Positions 38,650-48,662 of a stretch of DNA of 64,000 nt are shown one piece after another. Each line of letters opens with the position of its first letter. The first letter of the stretch is position 1. Under the pieces are notes generated by a model. It was given only the letters and a program-made list of their open reading frames with translations, searched no databases and was not told the origin of the DNA. Both the position numbers and the translations under genes were made by a program. The stretch is from Stentor roeselii (taxonomy: Eukaryota; Ciliophora; Heterotrichea; Heterotrichida; Stentoridae), in assembly GCA_006503475.1 (NCBI GenBank), contig RSEH01000195.1, forward strand, positions 1-64,000, given 5' to 3'.

Positions 38650-39570
38650 TTATATAGAAAAAACTCTAACACTGCCATCTCCACTTGAAACAGCTAATCT
38701 TTCTTTACTACGATCAAAGTCCAAGCTATAAGAAGGTTTATCAACTCCAGCGACGATTCCAATCAATTCCAATTCCTTATCCAAAAAAAACACTGAATTT
38801 CTTCCACTTCCACTGACTGCCAAAGAGTTATTTCCAGCTTTGACAGAATAAACCAAACACTTATTGCCAGAGCTTCCAACAGTTGCACATTTTACTAGTC
38901 CAAAAGTCCTCAAATCCCACATTTTTACCTGATTTTCAATTTCGTATTGACCAGTTATCATTCGATTGTCAACGAAATCGATAGCTTCTCCGCAAAGCTT
39001 CAAATCGTTTAAGTGACGAATACTTTTCTTGGTTCTTATATCCCAGAGAATAACCATTTTGTCCCATCCTCCAGTCCAAAAAGTTGAACGAGATGACCAT
39101 TTTAAACACATTACACGAGATGTATGGTGAAGACCGCATTCTTCGTTGAAACTTGCTATCGTCGTTTTTGTGTTTTCGTCAAAGACCTGGATTGAAGAGT
39201 CATCGCAACCTATAGCATAAAATTGACCGTCTTCAGAGTAATCAAGAGAGAGTATTCCTGCACTAATCTGAGAAAAATGAATAATTTTTCCAGACGACAC
39301 ATGATAATGATACATCCCTCCATCACAAGTAGCCGACAACACAATATTCCTAGTTTTTCCCCCAGAAGGTCTCCATCGAACTGAAGTAACAGGATAAGCT
39401 AAATTCCTATAACAAGGAAGAGCATTAATACTATCTCCATCCTTCGATAAAATCTTAACAGTCCCATCCGAAGAAGCAGCAGCCAAAAGCAAGTCATCAG
39501 GACTCCACCTGACACTAAAAAGTTCTGATTCCCCAGTTTGAATAGTAAGAGAATGTTTGATACTAACCAT
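38650..39570 (-). CDS. WD40-repeat propeller protein
   Basis: 306 residues forming a single seven-bladed propeller. Blade endings include SSDGTVKILS, WDKMVILWDIRT, NQVKMWDLRT and SGDGSVRVFS. The order of blades and the FSVRWSPDDLLLAAASSDGT opening are typical of scaffold WD proteins. No extra domain, so partners cannot be guessed. The gene follows tubulin cofactor E on the same strand with 25 nt between stop and start. That closeness is usual in this window and is weak evidence of a shared function. It is intact, unlike the dead WD40 gene at 1742-3773. Confidence 0.85.
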   Translation of the reverse strand: MVSIKHSLTIQTGESELFSVRWSPDDLLLAAASSDGTVKILSKDGDSINALPCYRNLAYPVTSVRWRPSGGKTRNIVLSATCDGGMYHYHVSSGKIIHFSQISAGILSLDYSEDGQFYAIGCDDSSIQVFDENTKTTIASFNEECGLHHTSRVMCLKWSSRSTFWTGGWDKMVILWDIRTKKSIRHLNDLKLCGEAIDFVDNRMITGQYEIENQVKMWDLRTFGLVKCATVGSSGNKCLVYSVKAGNNSLAVSGSGRNSVFFLDKELELIGIVAGVDKPSYSLDFDRSKERLAVSSGDGSVRVFSI

Positions 39571-39595
39571 TATAAATCATAAAAAACTTTATCTA

Positions 39596-41110
39596 CTACC
39601 CCAAGTCTTCAACCCAAATTTCTCCAGTTTCAGTCATCACATAATACCCGATACTCTTCAAATTATCATCCATGACTTCCGGCATGAAGCTGCTTTTATC
39701 ATGAAAACTTAAACGAATTTCATTGTTTTTCACTCCAAACAACTTGGCGCACATGTTCTTCAAGTCAGCGACAGTCATGCTAAGAATCAATTTTTTTTTC
39801 ACTTCTTTTCCCATCCCTGTCGTTGCGAGACATCTGATGATTAACGAGGCGGTGTTGCTGTTCAATGTTTGTCCTGCTAGAGTGTCTTTTTCAGTCACTA
39901 CTCTGGAAAAGATCTCGCTTGGCGGGCCGTGCTTGTTTATCAATTCTTGCCAACGTGAAGAAGACTCTAGACCGGTCACGTCCATCATTGATCGTAAATA
40001 GTAACGCTCGGCTTCTAGTCGCTCTTGGGCTCGCACTGCTGAACCGCTTAACATTGATAGAGAACCTACTCGTGCGATTATGTTGAAACGTTGGATGCTT
40101 AAACGCATTTCTGCACCTAGACCTGGGTTTCGAGCGATTCGTAACTCTTTTATTTTACCTGGGAACTTTTCGAGCTCGTCTATTGAAGACCAGTTGGATA
40201 TACCGCAGTTCTCTATTGAGAGAGCGGTTAGTTGTGGGAAGCCGCCTTGATAATTGACCTCTCCAATCGGATTTTCATTTAAAATCAATTTCTCCAAATT
40301 ATTCAACCCCTTACATAATTCAGAAACAGCCTGCCAAGAAGTGATTTGATTATCTTCCAGGTTCAAAAGTATTAAACTCTGTAATAATTCATTAGAAATG
40401 ATCAAATCATTAAAAAAGTTTTTATACAAATGCAGTTCCTGCAAAGAAGGAAACTGTGGAAGAACATTAACAAGATCCTGACAAGTCAATCCCATATTAT
40501 TGAGGACCAAGACTTGCAGCGCTGATGTGGTTGGCCTTGTCAAGGGCAATTCAAGTCGATTCGCAGTCAAACTCAAAGTTTTTAACTGAGGAACTTCATC
40601 TAAAATTAGAGAAACCTGGTCCCAAGAGTTCAGCAAGTTCTGGTCGAGTCGAAGAGTCTCACAACTCAAGATTCGCCTTCCGAAGCCTGAGGTTATCTCG
40701 CCTACGAGACAACCTTGCAATGCAATTTCTTTCAGCATGTCGACTTTTTCTTGTTTACTGATGATTTTCTCGGTACCTACTAATTCAATTGGCTTTTTAC
40801 GGTTCTGGCCTGTGAATGCGTATGTCTCAGTCAGGTCTAGCTCGTTTCTATCTGCGTATTTGTTTAGTATTGCAAATTCTAGAGAGACAGCAGGAGAGCA
40901 CTCAGAAAAAACAACAGATTCCTTAACAAAACTCCCATGATTCGGAAAACGAGTTTTAAAGTAAGAAACCCCTTCAAATTCACCAGAATGCTTTCCTTTA
41001 CTCTGATCATCCCATTCAATCCCAATCCAATTTCCTTCTTTCCCCTGAATAATCCCATTCCATCTGACAGTGCCATAAGCACCCTTAAAACAAATTCTGT
41101 TCCCTTCCAT
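39596..41110 (-). CDS. TBCE: Tubulin-folding cofactor E
   Basis: 504 residues with the three TBCE parts. The CAP-Gly domain (about 9-65) has GNWIGIEWDD, GKHSG and a start resembling GTVRWNG. Leucine-rich repeats cover about 170-335. The ubiquitin-like domain (about 420-500) has KKLILSMTVADLKNMCAKLF and ends in the IGYYVM region. TBCE holds alpha-tubulin, and with TBCD and TBCC it releases assembly-ready tubulin dimers. The CAP-Gly GKHSG replaces the common GKHDG, as in several TBCE proteins. Neighbours include a SAXO-like protein upstream, and the TTLL enzyme lies 9 kb away. It ends with TAG. Confidence 0.92.
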   Translation of the reverse strand: MEGNRICFKGAYGTVRWNGIIQGKEGNWIGIEWDDQSKGKHSGEFEGVSYFKTRFPNHGSFVKESVVFSECSPAVSLEFAILNKYADRNELDLTETYAFTGQNRKKPIELVGTEKIISKQEKVDMLKEIALQGCLVGEITSGFGRRILSCETLRLDQNLLNSWDQVSLILDEVPQLKTLSLTANRLELPLTRPTTSALQVLVLNNMGLTCQDLVNVLPQFPSLQELHLYKNFFNDLIISNELLQSLILLNLEDNQITSWQAVSELCKGLNNLEKLILNENPIGEVNYQGGFPQLTALSIENCGISNWSSIDELEKFPGKIKELRIARNPGLGAEMRLSIQRFNIIARVGSLSMLSGSAVRAQERLEAERYYLRSMMDVTGLESSSRWQELINKHGPPSEIFSRVVTEKDTLAGQTLNSNTASLIIRCLATTGMGKEVKKKLILSMTVADLKNMCAKLFGVKNNEIRLSFHDKSSFMPEVMDDNLKSIGYYVMTETGEIWVEDLG

Positions 41111-41148
41111 TATATCAAAACTAAATCTTAAAAAAAATTAGAAAATAT

Positions 41149-41976
41149 TCAAGTCTTCGCAAATTTCTTCTTCGTAGTTCTCGAAAATACAGGATTCGAA
41201 TAAGCTTCTTTATAAGTCGAAGTAAAATGCGCTCGATAATCAGGAGTTTCTAAAATCGGTTCAGGTCCTTTAGCAAGTTTTAAAGGCTGGCTTTTAACCT
41301 GTTTAAAGTCACTCTTTTGTGAGCTGTTGCCGAGAAAACCATTGAAACTTGAGATGATTCCTCGAATGCCTTGAGACCTTTGCTTTGTCTTCCGAGCGAT
41401 TTCGTTGTTTTCTTCGTAAACTGAAAGGTTTTTATCATTAAAGTTGCCTCGATAGCAGCTTTCAGTGGAAAACTTGGCGTCTCTTAAAGGTGTTGGAAAT
41501 TCCATCACATATTGTTTTTCTAGAAAACTCTCGTTCCATTTGTTGAAATTTCTTTCGTAACTTGTCTTTCCTATGAACTTTAAACGGGTTTGACTTGATT
41601 TTAAAGGGCAGAATGACTCGGATTTTAAATATTCTTGCTTTTCGAAGTCTTTTTGTGATGTGCTTTGAGAGTTTAAAGCGAAACTCACTGGTCTGAACTC
41701 GGGCATTGGCTTGTGTATTGTTACTGAAGAGTTTTTGCGGTGGTAGTTTCGGTGGTAGTTTGAAATAAATTGACTGCTCGCTGAAAAAAGTCGACGTTTA
41801 TAATCCCCTGGACACTTGTGAACTCCACACGTACATAAATGACAGTAACAGTAACCAGTCATGTGCTCATTATCACAGACCGGTGGAAGAGAATTTAATT
41901 CACATGACTTAGGAATCGACATTTTCCCTGTTTGAGCAACTTCTCTGATATCTGCTGATTTTGGGCGAATTTTCAT
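41149..41976 (-). CDS. SAXO-like axonemal microtubule-associated protein
   Basis: 275 residues. The cysteine signature CYCHLCTCGVHKCPG (about 43-57) matches the N-terminal C-x-C-x2-C-x-C-G-x-H-x-C motif of SAXO proteins. SAXO proteins are MAP6-like stabilisers of axonemal and centriolar microtubules. Several degenerate Mn-type modules follow, such as TSYERNFNKW, SCYRGNFNDK and STYKEAY. A Tyr-x-x-x-Phe spacing repeats through the C-terminal half, fewer copies than in human SAXO1. It should decorate cortical or ciliary microtubules. The stop is TGA, one of three genes in the window ending with it. Divergent from the guanylate cyclase gene. Confidence 0.8.
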   Translation of the reverse strand: MKIRPKSADIREVAQTGKMSIPKSCELNSLPPVCDNEHMTGYCYCHLCTCGVHKCPGDYKRRLFSASSQFISNYHRNYHRKNSSVTIHKPMPEFRPVSFALNSQSTSQKDFEKQEYLKSESFCPLKSSQTRLKFIGKTSYERNFNKWNESFLEKQYVMEFPTPLRDAKFSTESCYRGNFNDKNLSVYEENNEIARKTKQRSQGIRGIISSFNGFLGNSSQKSDFKQVKSQPLKLAKGPEPILETPDYRAHFTSTYKEAYSNPVFSRTTKKKFAKT

Positions 41977-42278
41977 TGTTTTATTGTCAAACTGATGGAT
42001 TTAAGCACTTTAATGAGATTTTAGGACTATTCTTCAAGAAATTCATTAATTTTCTAGTAAAGAACCTGCCTTAGCAATCCCTTTCCTTAATAAATCCAAT
42101 TAAATTCATCCAATTCATTTTAAAAATAATTCCTTTAAAATTAAACAACCACCTCCAAATCAAATTCCCCTAAACCTAAAAAAAAACACAATCTCCAAAA
42201 CCCCAAAAATCCCAAAATAATAAACTAAAAAATCATCCCATTTCCCAATTCTTGCACGTCTTAACCAATAATAAAAAT
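41977..42278. promoter_or_regulatory. Divergent promoter region with a 179-nt G-free tract
   Basis: Between the SAXO-like and guanylate cyclase starts. The first 98 nt are mixed. From 42075 to 42253 the plus strand contains no G at all, mostly A and C with some T. This is the extreme case of the A/C-rich 5' flank seen at other genes. No further element is identifiable. Confidence 0.7.
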
Positions 42279-45200
42279 ATGAATTCCGATAAAGAAGGAA
42301 ACTGGCGAATGCAAGAGTTGTCAGGATCTTCAATAATCTCCGAGTCGCAATACCTGAACAACAAAGTGAAATCAACGCGATACACCTGGTTAAACCTGCT
42401 ACCGAAAAACTTATTCGAGCAGTTCCAGCGTTCAGCAAACATCTGGTTCCTGATCGTGTCGATATTCCAGTTGATTCCTTTCGGCCTGAACCCAGTGGAC
42501 AGCTGGACGACAGTCGTTCCTCTGGCCATTCTGATAACGTTGACGCTTCTTAAAGACGCGTATAACGACTACTACCGAGGACGTGAGGACAAGAAAACAA
42601 ATAATTCTGACTACAGCTTTTGGACTGGAGGTAAATTTGACAGGGTCAAATGTGAAGATTTACTTGTAGGCAGCATTGTTATAGTTTATGAAGATCAGAA
42701 GTTTCCTGCTGATGTTGTTGTTTTAGGTACGAAAGGTGACAGGAAGTTCTTTTTGGATACTGCTGGAATCAATGGGTGCTCTGACTTGATGCCGAAGAAG
42801 GCTGTCAGTGAAACTCATGGACTTATACAGAGTCTTGATAAGGATTATGTACTTAGTCGAATGGCTGGCATGATCAGCTTTGAAGCTCCGAATAATGACT
42901 TTAACAGGTTTAAAGGGAAATTGAAATTAAGTGGTCATCCTAAAGCAATTAGCTTGTTTAGCTACTGCTTGGCTTACAGAGGAAGTTCGTTGAGAGGCAG
43001 TGAATGGGCGATTGGAATAGTTGTTTATACAGGACTAGAGACTAAAACTTACCTGAACATTGGAAAACCAGTGAGAAAGATCTCGAAACTTGAGAGGCAA
43101 GTCAACAAATGGGTCCTTTCTCTGCTTATTATCCTTTTGTTAATGGTGATCTTTTCTTATCTCGCTCTTCGGTACTTGTCAGTCTCGGACCTGAATGACA
43201 ACAGTGACTATGTCGCGCCTTTTGTATTATTCACCATTCTTTACAACAACATCATCCCGATTTCTCTCTTTGTGACGATGGACATGCTGAGGATTTTCCA
43301 GTCTTTCGTCATCGCAAGAAGGTCAGGCAGGAAAGTCGACTTCAACACAGGCGACGTGAATGAAAACCTCGGGCAAGTCGAGTACTTATTCACTGATAAA
43401 AGCGGAGTTTTAACTGAAAATGACCTGAAAGTTAAACTCTGCCTCGTCGGGAACACGAAGTACTTCAGAGAAGAAGACGACCAAGACCGGAGTCAAACTA
43501 TCATCGACGAGGATAAGCCTTTGTTTACTAGAGTTTTTAGTGAAAGCTCAATGAAAATATTTCCTAAAGTAGACTCGAATCGATCTGGATTCTTTTCAGA
43601 AAGATTGACTACACCTTTCAATAAATTAAAACAAACGCTTTTTAAGGATGAAACTTCGAATTTGTATCAATTTGGCAGAAGTCTCGCTGTTTGTAACTCG
43701 GTCTTCACTGATGACTCTCAGTTCATCGGGATCTCCCGGGATGAGATCGCGATGGTCGAGGCTGCAAATGAAATCGGGATAAAACTACTGCATCGAAGTG
43801 AATCTTCTGTTGAAATCGACTCTTTAGGAACAAGGGAAAAGTACCAGATCCTCTCAACCAGTCCTTTTTCTTCTACTATTAAAAAGTCAAGTATTTTGAT
43901 CAAGACTGCAACTGAATATATTTTGTACACAAAAGGAAATTATGATGAAATTTTGAAAATCATTGAAGAAAACGGCACAGAAGACCTGGAAAGTCAATTT
44001 AATTACACTTGTGGAATGGGATTTAGAACCACCCTGTTAACCTTCAAAAAAATCACTGAAAATGCTGCAACTGAATTCGTGGCGAAAGTTGAAAGCGCAA
44101 AGCACATCCCTGTAGATTCCGAAGGCAGGATCATGACTTTATTCGAAGACCTACAAAAAGATTCCGTGTTTTTAGGAATCGCTGGAATCGAGGACGTTGT
44201 CCTTCCTGAAACGATTCAAACCGTCGAAATCCTTCAAAAAGCTGGAATAAAAATCTGGGTGTTAACAGGTGACAACGAAATGAACACGACAACCACAGCT
44301 CGAAAAGTAGGAATTTTAAAACGCGATTCACAAATGATCAGCCTTTCTAAAATCCAGACAGAAGGCAAGTGCATCAACTACATGATGCGCCTTATCAGCC
44401 AGCATTTCTTCAACGAAGTCCAAGATGACCCTATTTCAAGAAACGTGAGTGTAAAAAGAAGCAAAGGCAAAAGTTCCTACACAAACAAGCAGGACTCAGA
44501 AGAAAGCATGCATTTAAACGAACTCAAAAAAACCGACAAAGGCCCGACAATCCAACCGAAGACTTCTGAAAACAATGCAGAAGTAATGCTTTCCCAACAC
44601 CCACTATTTAAAAAAATAGTGAAACCAGAAATCGCGATTTCAGATTTTTTAAAGAAGATGTTTTTCCCGAACTCCGTGAATTACACCTTGACAATTGATA
44701 GGCAAAGTTTTATTATTGCTTTGGCTTCAGATGAAGCGCGAAAGTTGTTATGTTGTCTCATGTTTGGGGCAAGTTCAGTGCTTTTTTATGGACTCCTGCC
44801 GATGGACAAGGCGAAAATCGTGAGTCTTGTCAAGGATAACTTTTCTTTCCGCCCAGTGACGATGGCGATTGGACAGGGCTATGGAGATATTCCCATGATT
44901 CAAACGGCTGATGTGGGTGTTGCGATAATGAGTAAAAATGAAAGTCAAGCTAAAAGTTACTCAGATCTGGCCGTTTGTCACTTTTCTCAGTTAAAAGAAC
45001 TGCTTTTGTTGCATGGACATTGGAATTACTCACGAATGTCAAGGACAGTGCTTTTGTTTATTTATAAAAATTGTTTGCTTACTATTGTGACATTTATTTA
45101 TATCTTTATTAGTGACTACTCTGGAGAGTCACTGTTCAAGTCGTCGTTAATCGTCGGGTTCAATCTGGGATTCACGTCTTTGCCGATTATTGCTTTAGGA

Positions 45201-48200
45201 GTATTTGATGAAGACATGAGAGTCAGCAAGATTTTTGAATACCCGGAGATCTACTCGCAAGGACAGATGCAGACGTTGTTTAACTGGAAAAAAATGGCGC
45301 ATTACTTGCTGTTATCCTTGATTGACGGAGTTTTAATACCACTGTTGCTGGGTTACAACAATTTCAAGGTAGTCAACCAAAACGGGTACTCTGAAGACTC
45401 GAACATGACAGGAACGACTTTGTACATTATTTTGATTTTCACTGTTCTGATCCAAATAGCTCTTGACACTTACTCCTTCAGCTGTCTTTACATCACCTCA
45501 CAAGTTCTCTCAGTCCTCATCCTTGCCGGGTATCTTTGGTTCATCTCCTCCGTCAGCTTTGGAAACAGTGACCTTCTCGGCACTGGACAAGAAATTTCTC
45601 AATCGCCCATCGCTTTACTCATGATCTTCGTTGTTCCATTAGTCCTCCTCTGCCTTCACCAGGCTTACGCTCAGTACTCCTCTGTATTCAAGCCAGGACT
45701 TTACGAAAAAATCGCATCAATAACAGACGACCAGCTACTTGTCTTTAAACTGAACCGACTTGAGATGTTTGCTGGAAATTTAGCGAAACTTTACAGAGAA
45801 ACTAGTTTCACCAAATCGAATTTAGAAGAAGATGCTTTTGAGTTGAAGAAGAAATCGTTGCATTTCCATTCAGAGTTTATAGAAGCCCAGTATAAAGATT
45901 TTTACATTTACGAGTATATCAAGTTTTACAGATGGGTCATTGTGATACTGTTTGCATTGCTGGTATTTTGGACTTTGCTTGAAGTTTTCTTGTTTGGAGG
46001 GTCTTTGTATTACCATATCATCCGAACCTTGATGTGTGCCGGGTTTTTAGTGATAGTTTTAGTGATTTGGACTGATTTCTTCATGAAGTACTATACCCAG
46101 ATCACTCTTACAGTGATCGGTTTGGGGCTTATAATCAAATTCGCATCAGAAGTTGCATTTAGCATGCCAGGAGCCTTGGCGACAGGAGTGATTCCATCGA
46201 TAGCTTACATTTTATTCAACGTGGACTTCGAACAAATTTCCTACTTGAACCTTCTGAACTTATCCCTTTACTCAATCTCACTTTCCATCTACTACATCTT
46301 CTCAGTCAACAACCAAGACTTCTTCGAAAAGCTCTTCAACGTTCTTTCCTTCTTGATCCTCAACTTCTCCATTTCCGCCACTTCCGCCTTCCTGGGGTAC
46401 TACCTAGAAAGGACCCGACGTTTGGAGTACAAATTAATGACTTTAGAAAAAATCGACGTTGAGCGATCTCAAAGAATTTTAAGCTTCCTTCTGCCAGCCT
46501 TCGTTAAAAAGCGGGTAAAAGACGGTGCTCGATACATCGCAGAAGACCAAGGAACAGTAACGATTCTTTTCTGTGACATTGTCGATTTTGACTCAATCTG
46601 TGCTGAGTACTCTCCACAGGAGTTAACAGCATTTTTAGACGGTCTTTTCCAGAAGTTTGACCAACTGTGTTCTGCAATTGGAGTGACGAAGATAGAAACA
46701 GTGGGAAAGACGTACATGGCTTGCTCTGGATTGAAAGATAGTGAAGCTGAACTTGACCCTTCTCTTCGGGAAGTTTCTCATGCTCGAAGGGCGATAGAGC
46801 TGGGCCTGGCGATGATATCTCTGACGAATTCTATAAGATTAAAGAGTGGATTTCAACTGCAGGTAAAAATCGGGATTAACTCAGGACCTGTCACTGCAGG
46901 GGTCGTCGGTCATCATAAGCCGCAGTTTTCATTAGTCGGGGACACGGTCAATACTTCAAGTCGCATGTGTTCGACTTTAGAATCCGCGAATTCTATTCAA
47001 ATTTCTAAGGAATGCTATGATTTGCTTGAAAGTTACAATGGACTTGAATTCAAAGCTAATACTATTGAAGCTAAGGGCAAGGGAATTATGAATACTTTTA
47101 TTGTGACTGAAGCGAAAAGTAACACCCTGCAAGAATCTGGCAATCGTGTTGGACTTTCTCATTTAGCCACTATGATGCAACATTCAGGCATCAGCCGTAC
47201 TATGACTGACTCAAGAATCAAGAAAAAAAGTACTGAGCTTTTCGTCACTCTTGACCTCAACGAAGGCTTTCAAAGAACTGACAGTCAAGCTTTAGGAGAG
47301 GTGAAACTTTTCGACTTCTCCTGCAGTGAAAATGAGAAACAACTGAAATTTCGCATGAAAAAGACGGAAAATGACCAGCACCTGATGTTTAGCGGGGTAG
47401 CGATCGCATTAGTGACGTTTAGTTTGCTTCTAGCGATTTCAGCAGCACAGTACCTGATAGTAAATCAGAGTATTTTTCAGGTGGTCATAGCGCGAGGAGT
47501 GATAGTTCTGATGCTTCTAGGTGTTATCGCAGTACATTCAAAGATATTCACCCGCAGAAGGTTTACTTTTCTGATGCTTTTTATTTTCCTCTGCATGATC
47601 GCGGTAGTCCTTCTAGACCTCATCTACAGCACAGGCCGTGCAAATGACCTGATCGCTTTAGAAGTGATGTACATTATTTTACTTTTAAACCACACCAGTC
47701 AGATCCCCTTGTCTAAAATCATTCCTGCCTTCCTGCTCATCTTTATCCCTTGGGGCGTCCTCGGCGGTTTCACCTCTGAAAATAAAGACGAACATGCTGC
47801 AAATGCAGCTTTTGTGATAGTCTTCGCAGTGATCAACGCTTCAGCGCTTTACATGATCGAGACTCGTCTAAGGACCTACTTTAGTTTACGAGAAATCGCT
47901 GAAAAAGAGATCTCGAAGACTGACAAGCTGCTTACTCAGATGATGCCTCCTCATGTTTTAGAAAATATGAGGCAGGACAAGGCAGCGACAGACAAGTTCC
48001 AAGAAGTGACTCTTTTATATGCCGACATCGTCGGATTCACTGCCTGGAGTTCAAATAAGACTCCAATTGAAGTAGTCGGCATGTTGAGTGAGATGTTTAC
48101 AAGGTTTGACAAGAAGTGCTTGGATCATAATGTTTATAAAGTTCATACTATTGGAGACTGCTATGTTGTTATGGGCCTTACTGATGCAAGTAATCGAAAT

Positions 48201-48557
48201 ACTGCCCAGGAATGTCTTAATGTGGTTCAGATGGCTCAGAGCATGATTCAGATTATTAAGGATATCAATCAGGAAAATGGAAGTGAACTTAATATGAGAA
48301 TTGGAATTCATATTGGACAGGTCATTGCTGGAATCACTGGAACTAATATTGTCAGGTATGATATTTATGGACCTGATGTCTTGATGGCAAATAAAATGGA
48401 AAGTGGAGGAATGGCTGGAAGGATTAATGTTAGTGATGCTGCTAGGGATGTCCTGCAGATGTATAGGCCAGGAGTCTTTGAGTTTGAGTTGAATAAGGAA
48501 ATTTATGCTAAGGTCATCAATCAGAGAAGGAACTGCTACTTTATTAATCAAGTGTAA
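42279..48557 (+). CDS. Guanylate cyclase with N-terminal P4-ATPase-like module
   Basis: 2092 residues from the ATG at 42279; the frame opens earlier at a TTG. The first half (to about 1130) is a P4-ATPase fold with PISL (about 327-330) and DKSGVLTEN (Asp373). The actuator motif DGET is replaced by NGCSD (165-169) and GDGAND by GQGYGD (about 862), so flippase catalysis is doubtful. The second half has two six-helix membrane blocks, each followed by a class III cyclase domain. C1 (about 1427-1595) keeps the guanine-type Glu in KIETVGKTYM and the Asn/Arg of DTVNTSSRM but has Lys for the second metal Asp. C2 (about 1908-2075) has the metal Asps (ADIVGF, IGDCYV) but lacks Asn/Arg. They form one site with the C1/C2 order inverted, as described for Paramecium, Tetrahymena and Plasmodium enzymes. 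Confidence 0.93.
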   Translation: MNSDKEGNWRMQELSGSSIISESQYLNNKVKSTRYTWLNLLPKNLFEQFQRSANIWFLIVSIFQLIPFGLNPVDSWTTVVPLAILITLTLLKDAYNDYYRGREDKKTNNSDYSFWTGGKFDRVKCEDLLVGSIVIVYEDQKFPADVVVLGTKGDRKFFLDTAGINGCSDLMPKKAVSETHGLIQSLDKDYVLSRMAGMISFEAPNNDFNRFKGKLKLSGHPKAISLFSYCLAYRGSSLRGSEWAIGIVVYTGLETKTYLNIGKPVRKISKLERQVNKWVLSLLIILLLMVIFSYLALRYLSVSDLNDNSDYVAPFVLFTILYNNIIPISLFVTMDMLRIFQSFVIARRSGRKVDFNTGDVNENLGQVEYLFTDKSGVLTENDLKVKLCLVGNTKYFREEDDQDRSQTIIDEDKPLFTRVFSESSMKIFPKVDSNRSGFFSERLTTPFNKLKQTLFKDETSNLYQFGRSLAVCNSVFTDDSQFIGISRDEIAMVEAANEIGIKLLHRSESSVEIDSLGTREKYQILSTSPFSSTIKKSSILIKTATEYILYTKGNYDEILKIIEENGTEDLESQFNYTCGMGFRTTLLTFKKITENAATEFVAKVESAKHIPVDSEGRIMTLFEDLQKDSVFLGIAGIEDVVLPETIQTVEILQKAGIKIWVLTGDNEMNTTTTARKVGILKRDSQMISLSKIQTEGKCINYMMRLISQHFFNEVQDDPISRNVSVKRSKGKSSYTNKQDSEESMHLNELKKTDKGPTIQPKTSENNAEVMLSQHPLFKKIVKPEIAISDFLKKMFFPNSVNYTLTIDRQSFIIALASDEARKLLCCLMFGASSVLFYGLLPMDKAKIVSLVKDNFSFRPVTMAIGQGYGDIPMIQTADVGVAIMSKNESQAKSYSDLAVCHFSQLKELLLLHGHWNYSRMSRTVLLFIYKNCLLTIVTFIYIFISDYSGESLFKSSLIVGFNLGFTSLPIIALGVFDEDMRVSKIFEYPEIYSQGQMQTLFNWKKMAHYLLLSLIDGVLIPLLLGYNNFKVVNQNGYSEDSNMTGTTLYIILIFTVLIQIALDTYSFSCLYITSQVLSVLILAGYLWFISSVSFGNSDLLGTGQEISQSPIALLMIFVVPLVLLCLHQAYAQYSSVFKPGLYEKIASITDDQLLVFKLNRLEMFAGNLAKLYRETSFTKSNLEEDAFELKKKSLHFHSEFIEAQYKDFYIYEYIKFYRWVIVILFALLVFWTLLEVFLFGGSLYYHIIRTLMCAGFLVIVLVIWTDFFMKYYTQITLTVIGLGLIIKFASEVAFSMPGALATGVIPSIAYILFNVDFEQISYLNLLNLSLYSISLSIYYIFSVNNQDFFEKLFNVLSFLILNFSISATSAFLGYYLERTRRLEYKLMTLEKIDVERSQRILSFLLPAFVKKRVKDGARYIAEDQGTVTILFCDIVDFDSICAEYSPQELTAFLDGLFQKFDQLCSAIGVTKIETVGKTYMACSGLKDSEAELDPSLREVSHARRAIELGLAMISLTNSIRLKSGFQLQVKIGINSGPVTAGVVGHHKPQFSLVGDTVNTSSRMCSTLESANSIQISKECYDLLESYNGLEFKANTIEAKGKGIMNTFIVTEAKSNTLQESGNRVGLSHLATMMQHSGISRTMTDSRIKKKSTELFVTLDLNEGFQRTDSQALGEVKLFDFSCSENEKQLKFRMKKTENDQHLMFSGVAIALVTFSLLLAISAAQYLIVNQSIFQVVIARGVIVLMLLGVIAVHSKIFTRRRFTFLMLFIFLCMIAVVLLDLIYSTGRANDLIALEVMYIILLLNHTSQIPLSKIIPAFLLIFIPWGVLGGFTSENKDEHAANAAFVIVFAVINASALYMIETRLRTYFSLREIAEKEISKTDKLLTQMMPPHVLENMRQDKAATDKFQEVTLLYADIVGFTAWSSNKTPIEVVGMLSEMFTRFDKKCLDHNVYKVHTIGDCYVVMGLTDASNRNTAQECLNVVQMAQSMIQIIKDINQENGSELNMRIGIHIGQVIAGITGTNIVRYDIYGPDVLMANKMESGGMAGRINVSDAARDVLQMYRPGVFEFELNKEIYAKVINQRRNCYFINQV

Positions 48558-48662
48558 GGTTCTAGTCATTAATGGATAATTAGTTTAAAATGTCATGAGT
48601 TTATTTGTTTAGAGTAAATTTTTGATATATTTATGATTTAGGGTTTTAGCTTAATACTTAAT

